Program-made: the position numbers and the translations under genes
Part shown: piece after piece, positions 57,118 through 64,000 of the stretch
Layout of the letters: each line of letters starts with the position of its first letter
Position numbering within the stretch: the stretch's first letter is position 1
Assembly: GCA_038373865.1 (NCBI GenBank)
Contig: JAXGGA010001063.1
Coordinates: 1-64,000 of the forward strand
Direction of reading: 5' to 3'
Length of the DNA stretch: 64,000 nucleotides
Source of the DNA: Uloborus plumipes
Taxonomy: Eukaryota > Arthropoda > Arachnida > Araneae > Uloboridae
Notes under the pieces: model-generated
The model's input: only the letters and a program-made list of their open reading frames with translations
The model's database searches: none
What the model was told of the DNA's origin: nothing

Positions 57118-58779
57118 GTAGATTTTAGATTTACGGCGTGTTCACTCACTGGGTCAGAAAAACTCTGAAAAGCCAGTGAATGACCAGCTGTTCATTCACT
57201 GGGATTTTAATGTTGTTTTGAAAAAGTTAAAGAAAACTACTGCGGTTTTTATTGCTTTAATTCATCTTGCACATTAACAGCTGAGCATACAGAAAACCTC
57301 TTAGAGCGGTCAACTCTACTAAGCGGAGACCCCTCTTAACGTTCAATTTTTCGTGGCACGGATATTTTGCCCAGGGGACCTAATGTTAAAATTTCCCCTT
57401 GCAGTGACAACCCCCCAACTCCTCTGAACGGCCACTGAGTTGTTCGTCACTTCAGATTTTCAAAACATATATGGTCGCTTCCTGTTTTTAATCCTTTCGT
57501 CCCGTTTTTGACTGTCATCTTTAAAAGTAATGCCAAGCAATTCAGACAAAATTCGATATTTAGGTACGGTTGCCCAGAGAACCATCATGCGAATAGTGTA
57601 ATAATGCAAAAAGTCTAAATAGTTAGCAATCGAAAGAACATATCAAGACATCTTTTGGGGGGGGGGGATTTATTTGCCCTCGTCAGCCCAATGTCGAGAT
57701 ATAACTTTATAAAGTCTGGCGAAGTTTTTTAAAAAAGAGTTAACTTTAAAGACTTGTCGAGAAATTGATCACGCATTTTAACCGTTTGCATGTGCATGAC
57801 GACTATCTACAAATTACGTAAAAGATTTTTGCCGTTTTACACTGAAACTCGCTAAATTTGGAATCTTTTCAAAAACATGTCGGCAGATTTTGAAACCTTA
57901 CCTGCCACCAAGGCGGCTCGTGTAATCCGCCTGCGGCAGGTTGTTGATCACCGCCTTCGGCGGCGTACTTCGGGTTTTCAGTGAAGCACACGACTAGAAC
58001 AATTTCATTTTCAACAATGTACTTCGGGGGCTTCACGGTAGTCAGCATGGTGGCCTCTTGAACCGATGCATTTTATATTAGAAGAGGCTCGCTAAGAGCC
58101 TTTTTTGAGATTGACGTTTTCCTTCGGACCGAGTGTCAAAAAACTACCTAAGCTATTCGCTTTCCGTGCTTGACATTCCCGTCTACAAGCTACTTTTGTG
58201 TTGAAAATTTTTGACAAAGAGAGGGGTTGAGAATTAGAGGAAGCTTGGTCTTGGAAGGGAAGAACTAGAGGGAGAATTTAGCATTGTGCCAAATTCTCCC
58301 TTTGTTTCTTCCATTCGAATTTGCTCTTGCCCACGCAGACGTGCTTAAGAATTTACATTTTAATAAAAAGCTCTGCTTAATAAATTCGGACAATTATGTG
58401 AAGTAGCCAAACATAGAAACTTAAAATTTACGAATCTTTCTATACCTGGTTCGATGTTCAGTTCACTGACTTTCGGGAGAAGTTAGAAAAACATAGATTG
58501 GATACATACATACACTCAGTTTTTACAAAAAAATATTTTGATGACACTGTCACGAGGTCAAATAACTTTTGTGCGTAGCATTTTAGACATTTTACAGCAC
58601 ATATAAATAAATTGTAAACGTGGAGAATAGTTCTATCAAATGAAAGAAAATTGATGTAGTTTTATTAGCGTCTGTGATCTAAAATTGCACGAAACTGCAT
58701 GGAATGTGTGTGAAGAACAAACATACAATACAATAGTGCCACAGAGTAATAAAGTAAACACTTCAAACAGTTATTACCC
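57118..58779. other. Interior of the CAGTGAATGACC element; GC patch and hairpins
   Basis: No gene is recognised. 57900-58140 is GC-rich with short hairpins (for example CCGCCTTCGGCGG near 57954). 58257-58312 forms a longer hairpin with a GGGAGAATTT/AAATTCTCCC stem. A G run lies at 57656-57668. Near 57300-57430 phrases such as AGAGCGGTCAACTCTACTAAGCGGA look like decayed pogo-type sequence. Confidence 0.4.
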
Positions 58780-58999
58780 CCACTTTGTCTCAGACTAATG
58801 CAAGAGCTGTTTTGCAGTATTCATCTTTTAAATATCCACAATTTTAACATTATTCAGTGAATACTTCACTCAATATCGCCGAAAGCGCCAAATTAAAAAC
58901 AAATTCGAAAAAAAAAAAAAGCCATTTTTTGCCAATTTTGTCGCCAACATGGCGATATGTCACCAAGTTGGCGACGAAAAATTGGCGACCTGAAGTAAA
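58780..58999 (-). repeat. Helitron-like fragment
   Basis: The run CAATTTTAACATTATTCAGTGAA, the A-rich tract and the nearby GGCGATATGTCACCAAGTTGGC palindromic words align with the interior of Helitrons 1-3 (for example 22735-22860). No Helitron ends were found. Confidence 0.5.
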
Positions 59000-59705
59000 G
59001 CGATCTATCAGCATGAGGTTGCTAAATTACAACATCCCGTTCACATGCGAAATTTCAATCTTCTACGCCACACAGTTTCTGAGTTATGCGAGATACATAA
59101 AACATGAATACATACCTACATACGTAGAAAGCCGTCATGTATTTTTCTGTTGTCCATACGTTCGTAGGTACAAATGCATGTGCCAAATAGGCCGAAAAAA
59201 CTACTCAGCATTCATTAATGCGTGATTAAAAAAACATTTTAGATCGAAAATTGAGAGGAAGTTTTTCCGCGATTACAATACTACCTTTACGATGTAAAAG
59301 GAAGTTCGAATGAATAAATAAATAACCCGAAATGTAATACATAAATAAACACTAAAAGTAATGGATCACTACATGCCATATAAAAATATACAAAAGTGAA
59401 AATATCTAAAACCAACTTCAAGTATTTCTAACTCAAAATTTAAGGTGGTCATTCACTGGTCAAATTAGTGGTCATTCATTGGGTCAGAGGTGGTCATTCT
59501 CTGGGTCTTTGCGCCATTTTTCCTTCGAACACCCCCAAAAGCCGGAAGCGGTACCTTTCAAGTTCCATCATTTTTTTTTTACGTATTTACATAGATCAAT
59601 AAAACTATTTAAACTATCACGAACAAACTATTACAGTATTTAAAATTACTACGATTTTTTAAAAATGAAATTTTGCTTAAGTTCATTCACTGGTCTGTCT
59701 ACCCT

Positions 59706-60534
59706 AGTAGTTAGTAGTAGTATCAGGTTAGTTAAATTAATTATTTTTGAATTGCGTGAAGGTGAAAGATCTAATTCGGTCAGCTAATGCAGATCTGTCT
59801 TTCGAACTTTAGGTAAAAACTCATATCTATTCAAATTCACTCAAAACAAAGTAAACAAAAAAAAATTTACTCACGGTTATATTAGATATTTATTGTATTG
59901 CGGATGATGATTCGAACAATGAATCACGTAAATAAAAAAATACATATTACAAACTATCTATGCACACAATATACTTTCGTTTTACTCCGAAAAGGTAAGC
60001 GTGGAATACAATGTTTTACCTTTTTCGGTAGTTTGTAAATCACCGCTAGGTAGCATATTCGAGTTCTGGATTTGCGAATTGAAAATAATTTCATCTTTTT
60101 CTCTCGAGAATACTGACACGGAAAATAAATAAAGGTTTAAATTTTATTGTCTTTAACTTCAAAAACATTTCTTCTGTTTAATGAAATTTAAGCATCATTA
60201 TCGATCTTGAACAATAAATTTGAGTAAGAATGGTCAAAGAGTTAATTATGAGCATAGGAGTGCATTACTAAAATACTTTTAATTGAATATTTACAGACGT
60301 ATTAGCTTAAAAGGATGTGAAATTAAAAGAATGTCAAATAATTGCAAAAAACATCATAGAAGCTAAGAATGAGAAAACCAATAAAACTGCGATCGATGAA
60401 AAATAGCAATGTCAGTTCATTAAAAAAAAAAAAAAAAAAATTTAAATACTTAAATGTATAGAAAAATCACTTTTGATTTCTGAGAAACAGTATCATAATA
60501 AATCGCAGTGTAGATAAAAACTTATACAGTAGAC
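59706..60534. other. Unassigned, with a dispersed repeat
   Basis: 59925-60080 is a copy of the 51850-52025 repeat. A poly-A tract lies at 60421-60440. No gene is recognised. Confidence 0.45.
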
Positions 60535-60848
60535 ACTCGTTACAACGACCACGCATTATAAAGACCATTCCATTATAATGGCTTGCACGACAATTCCCTT
60601 TATCCCTATGTTTTCTATGTTAATTTTCTTTCGGTATAACGACCTTTCTTTGTCATGTAATCCGATATAGCAACCGAATTCAGCCGACACTATTTCCGGC
60701 ATTTTTCCAAATATTTTCTAAATTGTTAACTTGAAATAACCGTAATTATTGTTTTACGGAGAAAGTGCATGGAATCTTTAGTGCTCAGGGCAACTTTGAC
60801 AGAGAGAGGGAAGAAATTAATGCATTGGTTGAAAAAATAGCTTCTAAG

Positions 60849-62056
60849 TAGAGATGGAACGAAGCTTCGGCCGGGCCGAAGCTTCGGTTAGGCCGAAGCA
60901 TGAGTTGTGATTCGGCCGCTTCGACTGCTTCGGCCTGAAATTTATGCAGCGAATGAAAGACAAGTAAAAAAGAATGCATGATAGGGTAAGTGCTCCAGTA
61001 GTCGGCCACAATGACAAAAACTCCTCATAAATAGTACATTTTTAATTCAAAATCAGATATGATGCATTCACATATTCATGTACTTATCCTCAATCATCAA
61101 CCAGTGGCAGTTAAGTTTCGGGTACTTTTTCTTGAATTAGTAATGAGTCATTTCATTTTGAATGGTGTGCCCGTCATCCAAGATTGCGATTCTGCTTATT
61201 TTTCAGGTACGATGATTCTGTGGCCGACTACAGATGCATTTACTAGTGTTGACAACAGTCGGGCAACAGTTTGGATTTTAACATAATTTTTTTTTAAATT
61301 TCTGAAACAAGTAGATGATTCACAATCAGAAAGGTTCATCCTAAAGTATTACCATGTTTTTGTTACTGTATTGAAGTACTGAAAGTTCTAAGTTAGCCAA
61401 GATCAACAAAAGATCTCTTAAATGGCCGACTACTAGTGCTTTTACCCTACTATTTTTTTCGAATTCACCAAAAACTGAAGCATTTTGCATTAAGAATATT
61501 AAGATAAATATATAACACAACGTAAATAGTAGTAGATTGGGTAGATCTATGGTATAATACATGATCATATCAGTTGTTTTATTATAAAACATCAACTGAA
61601 CTGCAAACTGAGCTTTTCATGTTCCAAGTAGAGCTTCCTAGCTTCATACTACTAATTTTCAATACAAAAATAGTAATGTCGTCTTTTCTTGTACTAGCAG
61701 TACAAAGCAAAACAAAACAAGAAAACTTTTATTTAGTGAAATTAATTTAAGAATGACTCAGTAAGCTGAAAATGTTGTGTAATACTGAGAACATTAAAAT
61801 AAAAACAACCAAAATAAAAAAAAACTTTAATTAATGAAATCAATTTAAGAATGCCACAGTAAACTGAAAATATTGTGTAACGCTAAGAATATTAAAACAT
61901 ATGGAGAAAAGTATAAAACTATACGCATTTATTATGCATTTAATCCAAAACTTCAATATGTGCGCCAGCCGAAGCTCCGGCCGAAGCTTCGGCCATTAGT
62001 TGGCCGAAGCTTCGGTATTCGGCGCTTCGGCCAAATGCCGCTTCGTTCCATCTCTA
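60849..62056. mobile_element. hAT MITE with CGAAGCTTCG arrays
   Basis: Starts TAGAGATGGAACGAAGC and ends GCTTCGTTCCATCTCTA, with a perfect 8-bp duplication CTTCTAAG at 60841-60848 and 62057-62064. The palindrome CGAAGCTTCG occurs perfectly twice near each end, embedded in GGCCGAAGC-rich sequence. The interior is AT-rich and holds a further MITE at 60984-61447. Noncoding. Confidence 0.9.
60984..61447. mobile_element. TA-type MITE (GGGTAAGTGC...GTCGGCC ends)
   Basis: Left GGGTAAGTGCTCCAGTAGTC and inverse right GGGTAAAAGCACTAGTAGTC, both followed by GGCC, are flanked by TA (60982-60983 and 61448-61449). The word GTAGTCGGCCAC or its inverse also occurs once inside (near 61221). The 464-bp element has a 75-codon open frame (61059-61286) of no recognisable family. 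Confidence 0.8.
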
Positions 62057-62525
62057 CTTCTAAGTATAAAAATATTTCTAATCCTATAAAGATCACCATT
62101 AATCCTATATTGATCATTTTTGAAATGTTTTTTTACAAGGCAAAAAAAAAAAAAAAATACTGGACTATATATCAACTGTAACGAAAACGGAAAATTATTT
62201 TTTGCAACAAAGCAAACAAATAATTCTGATTTTTTTTCCTTAGAAAATAAATGATTTGTAAGTATGCAATAAAAGTTTCCTTATATATTTTTTAATTTAA
62301 TTTTTTTTGAAAATATTTTGTTGCAGTATTTAGCACTAATATATTTTTTATGAAAAAAATGTTTTGAGTCCTTAAATCCTTAAAGAATCACCAATTTTGA
62401 CGGAAGTACTGAACATGCGTGATACATGTGGATGTTTTAAAAATTCTACCTTTTATAGCGACCACTCGTTATAAAGACTTTTTTCTGTGGGACGGATATG
62501 GTGGTTATATCGGGCACCGACTGTA

Positions 62526-63709
62526 CTGAGAAAAAATGTGGTGCGGGTATTTTTGGAGGATTATATCTTTATAATTCGCTGCTATTGTTCCTGGAATATT
62601 GACTACAAACTTGATATGTATAATACAAGACAACTTGCCCATAACTTGTTGGTTGACCACAAGTAATCACTTATCCAAAACCTTTTCAAAAGTTAAGACA
62701 ATTCTTGGAAACAAAATAATGATTTATGTAAAAAGAAAACAAGTAAACTAATATCAAGAAATTCCTAAGGTAAATAACTTAATTTGAATTCGGAGAAGAT
62801 ACCCTTAAATATAAGCTTATTTTATTAATTTTCTCATATTTACTTACATTATTTCATAGATATTTATTTAACTGTATTTACACGTAGTTAAACGGAAGGT
62901 TTTTTGCTTATTGTTACTTTTCAGATAACTTTATTTATTTTTCTGCGTGTGCTCCTGGACAAATCCTAGAAGCAATTGCACCTGGTTTATTTAAACAACG
63001 TTACCTATACCCAGCGTAGCCTCAGTCCTATAAGTAATAACGAATAGAATTAATTGCAACAAATGTAATTTAACGCACCATGCCTGAAAAGTTGTCATGC
63101 GAATCTGAATTATAAGACCATAAAATCTAACCAGAATGCATCATAAAAACCATTAACTCTGATTTCAAATTTTAATTATTTGCACCCAAATTGCGTCACT
63201 GAGGCATCATTTATTTGGCATCGGCTACTCAAATGAATGCAATCTCCGCGACATTAATGAGCGGAAAAACACAAATAGAATAAATGCCAAAGGAAGTTCT
63301 GCAACGCTAATGATCTGAGAACTGTTTGGAATAAATACTGTCCCTGCCGTCACCCCAAATCGATCTTAAATGGTAGTTGCTTGATGAATGGCTGTTGGTA
63401 CAAAGTTTCACGTGACACGAGCGCTTGGAAGTCAACAATCACGTGGTAGCATAAATACGTTTCTGTATGAATTTATCAAGAGTGACTAGTGCTAATGGTA
63501 TAAAACTGATGTGACGTAGTGTGTTTGGAAACCAACTTTCAAAATGGCATCAAAAATATACTATTTCTATCCTCATAAGATATTCATCCGCCTCCAAAAT
63601 TTGAAACTGTCCACTCACATTTTAGGTTAGCAAAATATCTACCCGTAAATCGTTGAAAATACTAGAATATCCCAAATTAGCTCTCTGAAATCAAAATGAC
63701 TTTTACCTA
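62526..63709. other. Unassigned AT-rich sequence
   Basis: No gene or TE end was recognised. Confidence 0.5.
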
Positions 63710-63711
63710 TA

Positions 63712-63800
63712 CAGTGAACACCCGATCATCCGTGGAACAGGGTGGCACTGTAACCTTGCATAAGCGAATACCGCGGATAATACGAAAAATAAGTAAAATA
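63712..63800 (+). mobile_element. pogo/Tigger-like left end, partner not seen
   Basis: After TA at 63710-63711 the sequence starts CAGTGAACACCCGATCATCC and contains GCGAATACCGCGGATAATAC-like words, a form typical of pogo/Tigger ends. No matching right end appears before the window edge. Confidence 0.5.
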
Positions 63801-63914
63801 AGTAATAAACAATATTAGTGTATGCAATAGTTAAAAAAGCTAACAACACTACATTATATACATTCATATCATGCCTAAAAATGATAAAAATGAATGTAAA
63901 AAATGTCTCTAAGA

Positions 63915-64000
63915 CAGGGGTGGCCAACCTTTTTAGAGAGAGTGCCACTATCTGGATCGAAAAAGCTCAGCGTGCCACATTGTATTTTTCCAACAAACTG
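63915..64000 (+). mobile_element. hAT left end, cut by the window edge
   Basis: CAGGGGTGGCCAACCTTTTT is a common hAT terminus. The remainder continues past the window. Only the first 86 bases are visible. Confidence 0.6.

Larger units (their letters stand above)
52708..59704. mobile_element. TIR element with CAGTGAATGACC words, split by an LTR element
   Basis: The left end TAGGGTATACCGACCAGTGA and inverse right end TAGGGTAGACAGACCAGTGA form a TIR. TA is part of both outer edges, probably the target duplication. The word CAGTGAATGACC or its inverse GGTCATTCACTG, with near variants, recurs close to both ends and beside the insertion (52720, 52738, 57130, 57174, 57190, 59452, 59472, 59490, 59681). 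The LTR retrotransposon at 53081-57113 lies inside, as does a Helitron-like fragment at 58780-58999. No transposase was recognised. Confidence 0.75.
60537..62523. mobile_element. pogo/Tigger-like element, split by a hAT
   Basis: The left end is CAGTAGACACTCGTTACAAC; the inverse right end, CAGTCGGTGCCCGATATAAC, matches it imperfectly. Each is followed by a GACC/CACC segment. TA flanks both ends (60535-60536 and 62524-62525). Words such as TTATAAAGAC and CGACCACTCGTTATAAAG recur at both ends. Own sequence is about 770 bp without a transposase. The hAT at 60849-62056 lies inside. Confidence 0.7.

Noticed and set aside
58085..58112. Bacterial-type terminator or histone 3' stem-loop (GGCTCGCTAAGAGCC then T run)
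   Set aside because: The stem is only five base pairs, the loop and flanks do not match the histone element, and no gene lies upstream.

Overview
This 64 kb window is AT-rich eukaryotic DNA with long A/T runs and poly-G tracts. I can support no intact host protein-coding gene, tRNA, rRNA or CRISPR array. Almost everything recognisable is transposable-element (TE) sequence. The mix (Helitrons ending in CTAG, Tc1, pogo/Tigger-like, hAT and PIF/Harbinger-type elements, a tRNA-headed SINE, a Ty3/gypsy-type LTR element with an arthropod-style TCAGTT initiator) suggests an invertebrate, most likely an arthropod and perhaps an arachnid. That assignment is an inference with modest confidence. The window is probably an intergenic stretch or a very large intron.

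Layout. 1-5187: mostly unassigned, with one GC-rich island at 1330-2240. 5188-6680: a small pogo-like MITE, then a 1.3 kb TIR element (family B). 6683-13146: unassigned AT-rich DNA, a dispersed repeat, a MITE fragment and microsatellites. 13147-15853: a SINE, a GC-richer patch and a possible integrase relic. 15856-18917: a TIR element (family X) carrying a nested 2.1 kb element with seven copies of a 14-nt word. 20804-28654: a nest in which one family B element holds a second family B copy and two Helitrons. The Helitrons in turn hold a Tc1 element with a frameshifted transposase, a PIF-like MITE and a TA-type MITE. 29625-31682: a fourth Helitron. 35060-41955: a large imperfect inverted duplication whose right arm was later hit by a 775-bp foldback element and a hAT MITE. 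41962-43575: tandem MITEs and a hAT. 44374-50833: a hAT MITE enlarged to 6.5 kb by a family X copy and a Helitron that itself contains further elements. 52708-59704: a TA-flanked TIR element holding an LTR retrotransposon that kept gag, part of protease and part of integrase but lost reverse transcriptase. 60537-62523: a pogo-like element containing a hAT containing a TA-type MITE. The right edge cuts two further elements.

Nested insertions plus extra family copies give several internal empty sites. Target-site duplications can therefore be read directly: TA for the Tc1, TTA for the PIF-like MITE (twice), TAAT for the 2.1 kb element, and none (A|T) for one Helitron. The most interesting points are: (1) a shared core inside two MITE families with different termini and target sites; (2) a PIF-like MITE at the predicted transcription start of the 5' LTR; (3) several elements, apparently of different superfamilies, that carry their own repeated subterminal word; (4) a Tc1-like transposase with D-D-E spacing of 32 and a single-base frameshift just before its helix-turn-helix; (5) the inverted duplication with datable later insertions. 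No cooperating set of genes is visible.
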